Assembly (NCBI GenBank): GCA_023375785.1
Contig: SZWC01018730.1
Span: 1,472-50,796 of the forward strand
Length of the DNA stretch: 49,325 nucleotides
Direction: 5' to 3'
Origin: Penium margaritaceum
Taxonomy: Eukaryota > Streptophyta > Zygnematophyceae > Desmidiales > Peniaceae
Notes under the pieces: model-generated
The model's input: only the letters and a program-made list of their open reading frames with translations
Databases searched by the model: none
What the model was told of the DNA's origin: nothing
In this document: positions 10,426 to 22,349 of the stretch, piece after piece
Position numbering within the stretch: the stretch's first letter is position 1
How the letters are laid out: each line of letters begins with the position of its first letter
Program-made: the position numbers and the translations under genes

Positions 10426-12230
10426 TCAACATTTTGCGCCTGCATTAAAGTTTAAAATTATGAAATGGTAAGTTAATGGGCACAATTCTATCTGTTCATG
10501 TTGTAAAGGTTGATATTTCTTTTCCAACATTGTTTTCAACATGGAGACAGTTCAAAGCTTTTGTTCATCTTTATACAAGCATGAGATTAAAGGAATAATG
10601 CAAAAAACTATCTTTGTGATGTTTCATAAAAGTAGCATTGCTATGGTGATGAATGCAGGATTAATGATGAAGTTTACATTTTTTAGAATCTTTTACATTT
10701 ATTTAATTACTTTGCAAAAAGTTTCAATCAGCTTAAAAACTTTTGTAAGGATGGTTTAAGAATTTTAATGTCCCCAAACATGTAATGGAATTCAAATTTA
10801 CGTCGGTAAAACCATGTATAATGTTCTTCATGGAAAACTATACAAATCGAACATCATATTGTAAGAGGCTTTTGAAATAAATTAATTATAAGTTATTATA
10901 CCCTACTGCCACATGAATTCGAGCATAAATAATTGTTTTTTACCTCGAATTTAAGTATTCGTGTGCGCGAAGAATATTTTCGTGTGCTTTTGTGTGCGTT
11001 TTAATAATTCTCTGTCGGGTTCACTTTTCAAACTATGAGAGTGACTGATCTACACATACCAAGACCTAGTCTCAGCTTAAGATTAGGGTCATATCCTGCC
11101 GTTACGTGAATTCGTTACGACTTGCCATCGCGCGTGTGTCTGTGCACGATCACAGCCGGAAGGAGAGAGATCGGGGGGAGGGGGGGGGCGCTGGGTCCCG
11201 CACCAAAAGGTGGGCCCGGATGCAAATAACGACAGAGAGAGAAGTCAATGAGTGAAAATGTACATTGATGAATTGGAAAATGTGACATGGAAACTAGACA
11301 ATGACATCATCCTCCTCCTCGTACCCCTGCTGAGACGAGACATGTTGCCAAGAAAGGTTGCGACACTGAGGAATCGATAGTCACCTACCACTTGTACTCG
11401 GAGGCCACTCACATTGGCGTGCGACACGCCTCACATAGACGAAACGTGTCGCCAACAACCGTTCGGTTTCGCCGGGCCGCAGTGACCGAGCACAAATTTT
11501 CGTGAGGACCTGACTGTTTGCCAGAAACGAAATACGTGCGCCAACGACGTTGCAACGTCGTCCTCCGAGAATTGCATGGAAAAGGTGAACTCGGCGTCAA
11601 TAAATTCAAAACCCAAAACGAAATCACATACACGATCCACACTATTTCGTTCGTTTAATGTGCAAGCCATAAAAGAAATCAAAAACGAACTTCGTGTGTA
11701 AGGCAAAAAATATTTAAAAGCACGAATTCATGTGGCAGTAGGGTATACATTAATTCATTTCAATAGTCTCTCAAAACATGATGTTTTAATATTATTGCTT
11801 TTCCATGAAGAACATTGTATAGTGTCTTAAAAACGTGAAATGAAATTCAATTACATGTTTGTGGAATTTAAAATTCTGAAACCATATGTACAACAGTTTT
11901 CACTTGCGTTGAAAATTTTCTCAAATTAATTTATTATTAAGTAGAATTTCCAAAATATTTAAATTTCATCACTTATCTGGAATTCATAACTATAGCATTG
12001 TTGTTTTCATGAAACATCACACAAATTCTATCATTAAGATAAATGTTTTCATTATATCTTCCTTCTCAAGTTTTAGTCAACATGAACAAAAGCTTTGAAC
12101 TTCCTCCATGTTGAAAACAAAGTTGGAACACAAAATTTACTTTTTACAACATATAGATAGAATTGTGCCCATTGATTTACTTGTTCATAATTAGTATCTT
12201 TTATGAGGGCACAACATTTGTATTTTGAAT
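10425..12230. mobile_element. AT-rich element with about 0.5-kb imperfect terminal inverted repeats
   Basis: Left arm (about 10,425-10,960) and right arm (about 11,715-12,230) are imperfect reverse complements in the same order. Examples are GGGCACAATTCTATCT at about 10,479 and its complement near 12,155, the segment around TTCAAAGCTTTTGTTCAT, the GTTCTTCATGGAAAA segment, and ACCCTACTGCCACATGAATTC, found as its complement at about 11,722. The roughly 750-bp middle has no transposase domain. Long TIRs suit a non-autonomous Mutator-like or foldback element. Exact ends and a target duplication were not resolved. A perfect 18-bp palindrome, ACGACGTTGCAACGTCGT, sits at 11,544-11,561. Confidence 0.75.
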
Positions 12231-13480
12231 TCCATGTCATGTCTTGTTTATTCCACTCATACTTATCTTGATAAATTCAATTAAAAAAAATTCATTCATT
12301 TTGATTTGATTCTTCATACATTATCGTTTAAGCTACAAAATCATTGAAAACTCCCCTAGACTTAAAATGAAATATACATATCTTTTTTATTTTCATTTGT
12401 TTAAGTTTTGTTTTACCACTCAATCTGATGCGTGAATAATGTTTTTTTTTACGAAGCAAGATGTCTTATTAGGGAGACCTAGATTGAGCTATGGTGTGCG
12501 CAAAAAGTTTCCGTAGCGTGATTTGGACATACACTTCTTCACTAGAACATGTTCGGACTAGGAAAGATCTTCTGTGTAAGTTCGAGGAAAGAAGAATGAT
12601 TTCAAATTGGTTGGTTAAAAAAACTGGAGCGACCCCGCGGAGACCGGGGCTACTTACTGCAAATGAGTTTTGTGACGAACCAGTATTGCTAATTAGTTGC
12701 GAGTCAAATCACCTAATACAATAAAGTTTTGCACTCGTCATTAACGGAGTAATTGACTAAAAAAAAGAGGACCTGGGTGCACCCATGGTTAATCACCCCT
12801 TGAAAATAAACTATTCATTTAGTGTACACGTTTCATTTGTGCACTTGGAAGTTTCATTGAACCTTCAAAGAAGTTACAAAACCATTTCATTTTCAACATT
12901 TCTATGTACACAAATGAGTATACTTGTATAATTAAAAACACAAAAAGTTCGTGGAAGGAGTCCATACCAATTTTTAATACCAAATAACTACCATGGTTTA
13001 GTGGTACACACTTCAAAATACCTTTTTCTTACGAAGACCTAGTTCAGTATAGAGACCTTTAATGTGAAACAAATGTCATGAATTAAAATGCCTGTATGTG
13101 GACTCATAGGATGACTGAACCAAATGCTATAGAAAGTAACGTTCCAGGTTTCCGGGTTTCAATGTTCTCCTTGCCTCGGCTCCTGCCGTGGCCTGTAGTA
13201 GCGGGGCCCACTATCGTAGGCGGTGTTTGCGGACCCCTCAGTCAAACTATCCACAAAGATGAACTAATGTACAATTATTGATGTTGTCCGATACACGTCC
13301 CCCAACACAGCTCAAATACATTTTGGTGTAGGCTCGCGACAACGTGGTGAATGTTTCGACGTCATCTCGATTCATTAACAGAATAATCGAGCAGTACATC
13401 AAGACCGTCGATCTTTTGATGTCAACAGTCGACTTGTGCAAGTAGAACATCTCGATCGTCAACAGACCTCTGCATGGTCG
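12231..13480. other. AT-rich gene-free interval
   Basis: No recognisable domain in any frame. It holds short homopolymer runs and a GC-rich island at about 13,170-13,250 (CGGGGCCCACTATCG). Short open frames (60-80 codons) look like chance. It separates the inverted-repeat element from the truncated C2 copia. Confidence 0.5.
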
Positions 13481-13481
13481 G

Positions 13482-15897
13482 GTGGTCGAGTCTCACGATG
13501 CTATCTTCTTTGAAATCACATTCTTTTGTGACATCTCTCACTTTGTCCCGTCGCTTGTGCCCTTCTCTCGTCCAGGGGGAGGTGGTATCTTTGGAGTGTC
13601 CTTTGGTAGTCGCTACATTCCGTCTCCCGCGTCGGCGCTGTTGCCTGCATCATCTCTTGTCATGTTTGCATCATCACCGGCATCCCCTCTTGTCACATCT
13701 ATGTCATCGCCTACATCCTCTCCTGCCGTGTCTGTGCCGTTGCCTATGTTGTCTCCAATTGCATATGCATCTTCACCTTTGTCTTCTCGTGTCACATTTG
13801 TGTCATTGCCTACGTCCTCTCCTGGCGCGACTGTGTCTTCGCCTGCGTCCTCGCCTGTCGCACACGTGTCAATGACGACATCATTTCCTGCCACATCTGT
13901 GTCATCTCCCATTACGTCATTGTCTGCATCACCTGTTGTGGTTCCATCGGCAATGGACCCAGTCACACCCTCACAACCTCCCATCTTGCCCCCGTTTGTT
14001 CGTACGCCAGGCGGTCGTCTGAGACTGTTGCAATCTGCACCTCACTATGTCCCGTCTGCCAGTTGTACAGTCTCGGCTGGCCACTTTGGGCCCTTGCCGT
14101 CAGTCCGTTAAGTTTGCGGTGTTGTCGTTGACCCCATACAACCGACTCCTGTCTCTGTTCTTGAAGCTCTTGGCTTGGAGGCACCTGTGGTACAGTCTAA
14201 CACCGTGCTTGGATATTCTCTCATTGCTGATAAGTTCCATCAAGCAATTCTTCTAGCCAGGTCTACTCGGCCTCTGTCACATCCCACTGTCACCACCACA
14301 CTCGTTGCGAGTTGCACCACGACACGTGTGCCTGAACCAAACACAGTGCAAAGAGCATGCTCCAGTGCAGATGCAGCCCTCTGGGAGCAAGCTATGCACG
14401 AGGAACTCGTTGCGATTAAGGAGCATGGAGTTCATGAGAAAATGAAGCTCTTGCTTTCTCCTAAAGCCATATCAGCCCATTGGGTATTTCGAAGGAAAGA
14501 GAGGCCAAATGGATGAGTTGAACAAGGCCTGTCTTACTACCAAGGGATTCTCCCAAGTGCCAGGTGTGGAATTCAATGCCACCTTTGCCCCTGTTGGCAA
14601 GTACACCACAACAAAAGCCTTACTGAGTCAGGTGGCGAAGCATGACTGGGAGCTCTACCAAATGGACGTGAACAATACCTTCTTGCACGACAATCTTGAG
14701 GAAGAGATCCATCTCGTCCAGCCTTTAGGGTTTGAGGATGGCACAAACAGGGTCTGGCGCCTCCGAAAGGCCTTGTATGGTCTGAAGCAATCTCCACGTT
14801 GTTGGAACCTTGAGATCTCCGTTACCTTGGAGCGGGGCGGGTATCATCGCAGCACAGTGGATCCGGCTCTGTTCGTGAGCGTCTCCTCTGCCCCTTTTGT
14901 CACTGTCCTGGTCTATGTGGACGACCTCTTGATCGCGTCTCCCAACCCGCTAGCTGTCCAGATTGTGAAGGATCTCCTCCGGTTTGTGTACAAGATGGAC
15001 CTTGGTCCAGCTCGTGTCTTCCTAAGAATAGAGATTGAGTGTGATCGCCAGTGTCGCGCACGACATGTGCATCAGGCTGGTTACGTGAGGACGCTTGGGG
15101 AGTTCTTTGCTGACATCTTTGCCATAGTCCCCTCTGTATCCACGCCTATAACGCCCGTTGGGGAAAGGCTCCTCACGTTAGTAGACCCAGATAATGTAGG
15201 GGAGCCTGTTGATGTCACCACATACCTCCGAGTCATTGGCTCCCTGATTTTCCTCGGGACCATGCCGCGCTCAGATGCTGCCTTTGTTGTGAACTTCTTG
15301 CCATAGTTCTCACAGCATTTGCGTCAGCTCCATGTGGAAGCTGCTCTGCACGTGGTGCGATATGTCGTGTCTATCCCACGACCGGGCTTGTGCTTTCGTG
15401 CACAACTGTCTGTTGTTGTTGATGGATACACCAACAGCGATTGGGCCCATTATCGCGATGCGCGCAGCCGGTCTGGCTACATCTTTCTTGTTGGAGGTAC
15501 AACTGTCTCATGGAGGAGTGGTAAGAAGGGTTGGGCAACGCGGAGCTTGACTGAGGTTGAGTACATCGCATTGGGGGCTAGGGTCTGTGAAAGCATCTGT
15601 TTGTTTCATCTCATGCAGCAGTTGCGATAGCCCATCCGCTACACCACCATCCCCAACAACAATGAGAGCACGCGCCGCATGGCAGAGCATGATGACATGT
15701 GTCACACGCGCACTAAGCACATCAACATTGAGCATCACTTTGTATGCGAGCATACATTACCTGGCAATGTCTCTGTCGTGGATGTCAACACGCAACATCA
15801 GGGTGCAGAATTTCTCACAAAAGCGTTGTGCAGCGGAAAGTTCATTCTTGCTGAATGCAATGTTGGGACTCTTGCGCCTGCCTGTGCTCCTACGTGA
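13482..15897 (+). pseudogene. Copia C2 pol remnant (end of integrase, RT, RNase H)
   Basis: Opens with the end of copia integrase (VESHDAIFFE), then a Ser/Pro/Val-rich linker with a short repeat (13,620-13,960). RT begins around ALWEQAMHEELVAIKEHG; a stop/frameshift near 14,515 interrupts it just after HWVFRRKERPNG. The 14,509-15,306 frame continues KGFSQVPGVEFNATFAPVGK, QMDVNNTFLHDN, ALYGLKQSPRCWNLE and an intact YVDD at 14,914-14,925. After a stop at 15,304, RNase H continues (GYTNSDWAHYRDARSRSGYIF, EVEYIALGARVCESICLFHLM), with another stop at 15,628 and the end KHINIEHHFV...FLTKALCSGKF. Gag, protease and most of integrase are absent upstream, so this copy is 5'-truncated. Confidence 0.88.
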
Positions 15898-16053
15898 TTC
15901 GTATCCCGCTCTTGTTGCTCCCTCTCTTTGTTCGTAGTTGCTGTGTGGCTCTGTCGCATGCCCCTTGCCGTACGCTGTCATTGCCATCGTCTTGTGACCC
16001 TTTCTCGCTCGTGGTGACTGTAGGTTGACTAGTGTCTATGAGTCATGCGGGAG

Positions 16054-16313
16054 TGTTGGTGTGTCAGTCACGGTGACCTTTGGACTTTTTGCCATGGCTC
16101 GCTGGTATGCCGGGACACTGGATGGATGCATTGACATTATAAGCACCAGCCGGTCAGCCCTCACGTTGTCTCCGGTGTTTTCTCGTTGACCACCTCCCAG
16201 GATCCATTTTCTCAATGGTGCTATCCTTGCTCGTTCATCATACAATTGCACAGAGTTTTTGTTTCTGCACTTCACGCTTCTTTTGGTTTGTCGTTCAGAC
16301 AACTGAGGAGCCC
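16054..16313 (+). mobile_element. Probable 3' LTR fragment of C2
   Basis: About 155 bp after the C2 RNase H stop, a purine tract (GCGGGAG) is followed by TGTTGGTGTGTCAGTC, the usual PPT-then-TG entry to a copia 3' LTR. The sequence runs to about 16,313 and is then cut by the C3 LTR, so no CA end is visible. The called LTR start rests on pattern only; there is no 5' partner to compare with. Confidence 0.45.
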
Positions 16314-16322
16314 CTACGTAAA

Positions 16323-17170
16323 TAGAAAAGCTAGGCAGTAAGTTGGGACAGCAGCGTTGTTGATGAAGCGTGCGGGCTTCCACGCTCGTTGCTTAAGTCT
16401 GCTACCCCCTCAGTCTGCTGCTCTAGAGTCGAAGTCTGGAAGCTCTGGGTTTGTTACTCAGAAACGTGCGCGCCAGTGTTAGCGCCAGTATGCAGCTGAA
16501 AACTGAAAGTGACTGATAAAGAATGAAGAATGAGCAACAATGGGAGACCCCTCCAAGTTCTAGTTCCCCTCCCAGCTCTTTAGGGCTTGTTACTCAGAGA
16601 ACCAGCCAATCAGAAAAAAAACCTAGACCTATTCTCTGGCAGGCAAGGTTTTCTTGAGGAGCCCTGCCAGACGGCTGACAACCCAAAACCCGGGCGTCTT
16701 CCGTTTTGCCTGAAAACTGGACCATACCATAACACTGACGCTGCAAACGCAGTCATGCGGTCAGAAAAGCTAGAAAAATAGCAGCAAAGAGTCATGGCTG
16801 CCCGAACCCAGGCAGTGCCTACGATGGTCCATGATGCCAAACAGTGCCATGTAACATGAGACATGGACCCTAGGTAGAGCATGACGCTACAGAAGCGATG
16901 GTACAATCAGATCCAGCACCTGACGCATGCAGACAACATCTGCGGTGGCAATGATCACCAGCGGCCCGACCGCCGAGGAGGCCTGCCAATGGAGTTGAGC
17001 ATGTTGCCGGAGAGGAGGTTCTAGCAAACTACGAGTAGGCCTCAGCGTGCGTCAGCTCCACTGGGCAACACTCTAGCAGCGTCGAGTCTTGCCGTCAGTC
17101 ATCTGCACGCCGATGTACACAAGCCGGGAGGACACAACAGAGCACAATGAGAGATGCGTAAAAACCAACA
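16323..17170 (-). repeat. C3 3' LTR (848 bp)
   Basis: On the minus strand it begins TGTTGGTTTTTACGC right after the polypurine tract (plus-strand CTCCCCCATGAC at 17,171-17,182). It ends in ...CTTTTCTA, where the partner LTR ends ...CTTTTCCA, so the terminal CA is mutated. It matches 36,015-36,858 along its whole length, for example CGTGCGGGCTTCCACGCTCG and CAATGGGAGACCCCTCCAAG. Confidence 0.88.
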
Positions 17171-17350
17171 CTCCCCCATGACTGACAGGCGTAGTGCACA
17201 TGGATGAGCAGAGATACAGTCAGTAGACAGACTCCCCAGGGCACGCAGAGACGCAGGCAGGGACCAAGAGGGCCACTCACGGACGCACGCCAATCGAATT
17301 CTTAGCCTTCTTGAACGAGTCACACTTTAGTGCCTTGGTCAAGAAGTCAG

Positions 17351-19333
17351 CTAGCTGCCGTGTTGTCTCAACCCACAAAATGCTAATGCTTCCGTCATGC
17401 ACCGACAAACGCATGTTGTGATACTCAATGTTGATGTTCCTTGTGTGTCTCTGTGATGTACGCTATCATTGTCAACGATGGCCATGGCACTCTCAATGTC
17501 ACAATGCAACGTGATGGATGCGACGAACTGACACAACTCGGACAACAAACGATGCAACCACACGCTCTCACATGTGCCTGAGCCAAGGGCCACGTATTCA
17601 ACCTTGGTAGTTCTACGCGCAAGGCACCCCTGCTTGCCATTGCACCAAGACACAGCAGTGCCACCAATCAGAAACATCCAGCCCGTTTGACTCTTACCGT
17701 CCGAACTGCCGGCCTAGTCACTGTCAGGGTAACCCACCGCGACAACAGATGGCTGGCGGCAAAACATGAGACCACGCCGAGGAGTAGAGACGACATCGTG
17801 CAGGACTCGGATCACGGCCTTTAAGTGAAGGTGACGCGGATCCCGAGAAAACTGAGCCAGGAGATTGACGGCGAATGCGATGTCAGGGCGCGTCAGGAAC
17901 ATCAGTGACCCGATGTCTCGCACATATGTGGCCACGCCAACTGGCTCCCACACAACGGCTGGGTCAGGGTTCTTGAGCTTTACTTGGCCATGAGGTGACA
18001 TGGGTGAAGATGCGTTCAGCACGAGGGGAAGGTCCTTGGTAAAGGGAGTGGACATGGTTTGCACATAGGCAGCCTGGTGCACATGCAGGATGCACTAGGA
18101 GTGATCATGCTCGAGTTCCATGCCCAGGAAGACTCCGGCAGACCCGAGATCCTTCATCTGGTAGGCGGTGTGCAGCAGGTCCTTGACACGGTGGATGGCA
18201 GCCATGTCTGGCGACACAATGAGGAGATCATTGACATAGACCAGAACAGCGGTGAAGGTCTGGCTTCGCGGGCTGACGAACAGTGTGGGGTCAGCGGTGT
18301 TGCGCTTGAGGCCACCGCGGAGGAGTGTGCTGCTGATCTCGTGGTTCTAGCACCAAGGCGACTGCTTCAGGCCATGAAGGGCCTTCCGCAGCCGCCAGAC
18401 CCTCCCAATGCCGTCGTCAAAACCTGGGGGCTGCACCATGTAGAGCTCCTCACCCTCTAGCAAGCCATGGAGGAAAGCGTTGCTCACGTCCATCTGATGC
18501 AACTCCCACCCATGCTGGGTAACCAGGCTGAAAAGCGCCCGGCTAGTGGAGAACCGACCAATTGGGGCAAAGATCTGGTCAAAATAAACCCGGGGGACCT
18601 GAGCAAACCCCTTGACTCTGAGGCGGGCCTTGTACTTGTCCAAGGACCCGTCCGGCTTCCATTCGCGCCGGAAGACCCACTTGGCACCGATGGCCTTCCG
18701 ACTTGGAGGGAGGTCAACGAGGTCATACACGTGGTGTTCCCGGATAGCACTGAGCTTGTCGGCACAGGTAGCATCCCAATGCGCGGCCTCAAGAGAGGCT
18801 CGAGCCTCACGTAGGGTGGCTGGGTCCTCTGGACGTGCTATGGAGCGGTCTGAAAAGGCATGTGCATCTCGAGCTCCAGGTGGGATGCGCGCGAGTGCAG
18901 CCAGGAAGACATGCCGATGCTCGTGATGGAGCATGGCGTAGCCCAGTGCGGAGCCCGGGTGAAGGTCTGCATTGATGGCCAACGTGGTGAGGCCGAGGGC
19001 CTTGGTGCCACGGTCCCCACTCACGACCGTAGGAGTGGAAGAGACATGTGAAGTGACGGGGGGCCGAGGTGCCACAGGGTGTGGTGCAGCGGTCTGTGCG
19101 CTCACTGACGGCTTCGGTCGGAGGTTGCCGCCTGGGCCACGCGTGTAGCGTGGTAGGGCAGGAGATGGCACAGAGTGCGACGGGCTGACGGAGGCGGACG
19201 AGGCTGCTGGCACGGATGGACCAGCCGACGTGACTGCTACTGCTGGCCCGGAGGGGCCAGCGGGGGTGACTGGGGCTACATGCACGGAGGGGCCAGCAGG
19301 CGTGACTCGGGCCGCCGGCCCGGAGGGGCCCAC
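17351..19333 (-). pseudogene. C3 reverse transcriptase and RNase H remnant
   Basis: The 18,347-19,333 frame carries the post-integrase linker (PRYTRGPGGNLRPK) and RT: DLPPSRKAIGAKWVFRRE, YKARLRVKGFAQVP, QMDVSNAFLHGLL, KALHGLKQSPWC. After a stop the sequence continues through VLVYVNDLLIVS at about 18,220-18,250. The usual YVDD box is YVND (18,227-18,238), losing one catalytic aspartate. The 17,714-18,082 frame has the thumb/connection (RPDIAFAVNLLAQFS), and 17,351-17,677 carries RNase H (MFLIGGTAVSWCNGKQG, KVEYVALGSGTCESVWLHRLL). Stops and the Asp-to-Asn change show it is inactive. Confidence 0.88.
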
Positions 19334-19830
19334 GGGCGTGATTGGAGTTGCTGGCTCGGAGGGGCCTGTGGGCGCGACTGGGACTACTGCCCGGAGGGGT
19401 TTGCGGGTGCGACTGGGGCAGCCGGCCTTGAGGGGCCATCGAGCGCGACTGGAGCTGCTGGCCCGGAGGGGCCACTGGGTACGTCTGGGTCTGTTGGCGC
19501 GGAGGGGCCAGCAGGCACAACTGGGGCTGCCGGCCCTGAGGGGCCAGCGGGCGCGACTAAAGCTGCTGGCCTGGAGGGGCCAGCGGGCGCGACTAGGCCT
19601 GCCGGTTCGGAGGGGTCAACGGACGCGACTAGAGCTACTAGCCCAGAGGGGCCAGCGGGTGTGACTGGGACTGCCGGCTCGGAGGGGCTAGCGGACGAGA
19701 CTGGGGCTGCTGGCCTGGAGGGGCCTGCGGGCGCGACTGGGGCTGTTGGCTCGGAGGGTCCAGCGGACGCGACTGGGGCTGTTGGACCGTAGGGGCGAGT
19801 GGACGCGACTGGGGCTATCGGCTCAGAGGG
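19230..19830. repeat. 36-bp minisatellite in the C3 integrase-RT linker
   Basis: About sixteen imperfect 36-bp units built around GGGGCCAGCGGGCGCGACT. On the coding (minus) strand they give 12-residue Pro/Ala/Val/Ser repeats of the type PAGPSGPAAPVA, a low-complexity linker typical of copia polyproteins. On the plus strand the same DNA reads as a collagen-like Gly-X-Y series (GPAGATGAAGPE), an antisense artefact and not a gene. Confidence 0.88.
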
Positions 19831-19899
19831 AGTAAGTGATGTTTCACCCAGAAGCGGCAGGACAAAGGACGGACTCACCACTCCCCCACGCGATGGGAC

Positions 19900-21187
19900 G
19901 ACCACGTATGAGCTGGAGCGAATAAGATCGCGAGGAAACAACTCCTTAACGAAGAGGGAATCGCGGGACTCGACGATGCAGTGCTGGGACGGATCCTAGA
20001 AGCGCCAGGCCTTGGACTAACGAGAGACGTCGAGAAAGGTGCCAGGACGTCCGCGGGGAGCGAGCTTGCCGCCTTGTTGCGGGACAGGCAGCCACAAAAC
20101 GGCCACGCAGCCCCAGACGCAAGCCTGGCGGAGGTCAGTGCACTGACCGCACCAGTGCTGGTACTGCATGGACTGGCGGGGAAGGGGTCACTGGGGAACC
20201 CGGTTCCACACCCACGTCATGTAGGCCATGGCTTCGAAGTAGAAACCATCAGAGAGACCAGACTCAACCCGCATGGTGCGGACAGCGTCGGCCATAGTGC
20301 CCTTCCACCGCTCGGAGACACCGTTCTGAGAGGGCGTGTAGGATGCTGATGTCTCGTGGTGGACACGGTAGGAGGCGAGAAAGTCGTGGTTTTGCCCATG
20401 TACTCACCATCGCGATCGAAGAAAAAGCGGCAAAAAATCAACCACACTCGTACTTCACAAGGACAAGCCAGTCCTGAATGGCATGGGCGATATCGCTCTT
20501 CTGCCAAAGGCAGAAGACCAAGCGGTAGCGAGAGTAGTTGGATGTGAGAGTGACGACACATCGGCCATGCTTGTCAAAGGAATCAGTAGGGAGAGGACCC
20601 ATGACATCAGAATGGACCAGGTCTAGTGGGGCGAATGCACGGGAGGAGGACTGAGGGTATGTGGACCGGTGCATCTTGCCTTGAGTGCAATCAATGCACT
20701 CCGTGGGGCACGGCCAAGGGAAAGTGTACGCGTCAAGGCCCTTGGCCGGCTGGGTGCGGAGCATGCTATCGACGGCAGCAGAGTGGACGTGGCAAAGGCG
20801 GCGGTGCAAGGGGCAAGTATGCAGTAGAGAGAGAGTGCTAGTGACCAACACATGGCCTGTGGCGGTCGACGGGGAGGGGACAAAAGGAGAGGAGGACAGA
20901 CGAGGGACGTCCCATAGGTTGCCACGGGTAATGGTATGAAGAACGACAAGACCGGACGGACAAAACGACACAGTGCCAACACCATGCGAGTGCACAACGT
21001 CCATGCTCATGCAATCAAGGGTAGTAACGGATAGGAGGCTGAGCTCAAGACCTGGGATGAAGAGGAAATCGGTCAAGAACACATTACCGGTAGGACCACG
21101 GAAAGGAACGACATTGACGTCGCGGACAGGTAGCACTTGTCTGTAGCCCGTCCGGACACCGGATACATCGCCAACATGACCATGCAT
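19900..21187 (-). pseudogene. C3 protease / GAG-pre-integrase / integrase remnant
   Basis: The 20,438-21,187 frame holds the C-terminal part of the protease region (NVFLTDFLFIPGLELSLLSV), the GAG-pre-integrase HHCC zinc site (LHRRLCHVHS ... CIDCTQGKMHR), and the start of integrase (LVHSDVMGPLPTDSFDKHG) with the first catalytic Asp. The frame then breaks; DRDGEYM keeps the second Asp, and QNGVSERWKGTMAD (about 20,290-20,345) keeps the Glu in another frame. The C-terminal domain continues to HCIVESRDSLFVKE near 19,970. Multiple frame changes mean no functional integrase. Confidence 0.85.
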
Positions 21188-22349
21188 ACTAAAGGCCTTA
21201 CAAGAGGTCGTCTTGTGATCCGTGGCCCCGGATTCAATGATCTAGGTCTTGGTAGGGTCCTGGACTGGAGTCACCAGATGGCTAACAGTCACGTGGCAGC
21301 AAGCAAGAGACGCGGACGCGGTGGAAGGGGGCGTGAACCGAGACTGCCAATCATCAAGCCACGCGACGTCGTCACGAAGGAGGGCACAGGAGACCACAGA
21401 AGATGGCAAGATAGACAAGGAAGCAGGACACGACCGTAGCTCAACCTCAGTCATGCAGGGCAAGGGAGACGAGCAGGACGTGACACAACTCACACTTCCC
21501 TGGAGGGAGGGCGAGGCAGGTCGAGCTGGAGAGTAATGAGCTACTCCAACTGACGCTCACGCGTAGATGGCCCGGGAGTGTAGATTGAGTGTGAAGTGAT
21601 AGCGCCTGAGTCCAAATAGAAGGAGGACTGCTCCGGTGAAGGGAACGGAGGCACCGACGGCTGCGGGAAACGCTACTGCGGAGTTGGCGTCGGTGGGAAT
21701 AGTGTGGCTGTTGGAGGAGTGGAGCTGCTGGACTCGGTCGAGGTGCAGGGCCGGTGACAACTGTGGTGGCAGAGGCGAGACGGCGCTCCCGCTGGCGGCG
21801 CATGGTGGCGATGAAGTGCACCTCATCCGTCAGTAGTGGGCATGTGTACCATCCGTGCCCTGGCTGGCCACAGTTGTGGCAGATCCAGCCACCAACGCTG
21901 GACCCGGTCGACTGCTGCTGGTGCTGACCTTTGCCCTTCTTGCCCGGGCAGTTTTTCTTCCCCGGCGCTAAGAAGCTGGTGAAGGTAGCTACTCCAGGGG
22001 AAGCGACGACCATGGAAGCGATGGCAGGGGAGGCAAGGGCCTCTGTGCACTGGAGGCGGAACTACGGGTGAGCTTCCTCAATCCAGAGGAAGAGCTCGTA
22101 TGCCCAGGGAATGAGGGTGCCCTAGGCTGCCATGGTGGAGAGGACATCCTGAGAGTAGTGGACAAAGACGTCCGCGTACGCGCCGGTGGCACCGTGCTTG
22201 ATGGTGAGGAGCGTGGCGAAAAGGGGTGGAGCACAGGTGCCTAGGCGACGGAGGATCTCCTTAGCCCGCTGCCCGTAAGCGGTGACTGTCTCGGTCTCCC
22301 CCATGTGCAGGGAGTTGAACTCCCGCAGTAGATGGTATCAGGATGAGTC

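Noticed and set aside
11245..11706. Minus-strand frames inside the inverted-repeat element as a captured gene
   Set aside because: Two short overlapping frames without any recognisable motif; capture cannot be supported from the sequence.
19175..19792. Collagen-like protein on the plus strand
   Set aside because: Antisense to the C3 polyprotein linker; the periodicity comes from a 36-bp minisatellite.
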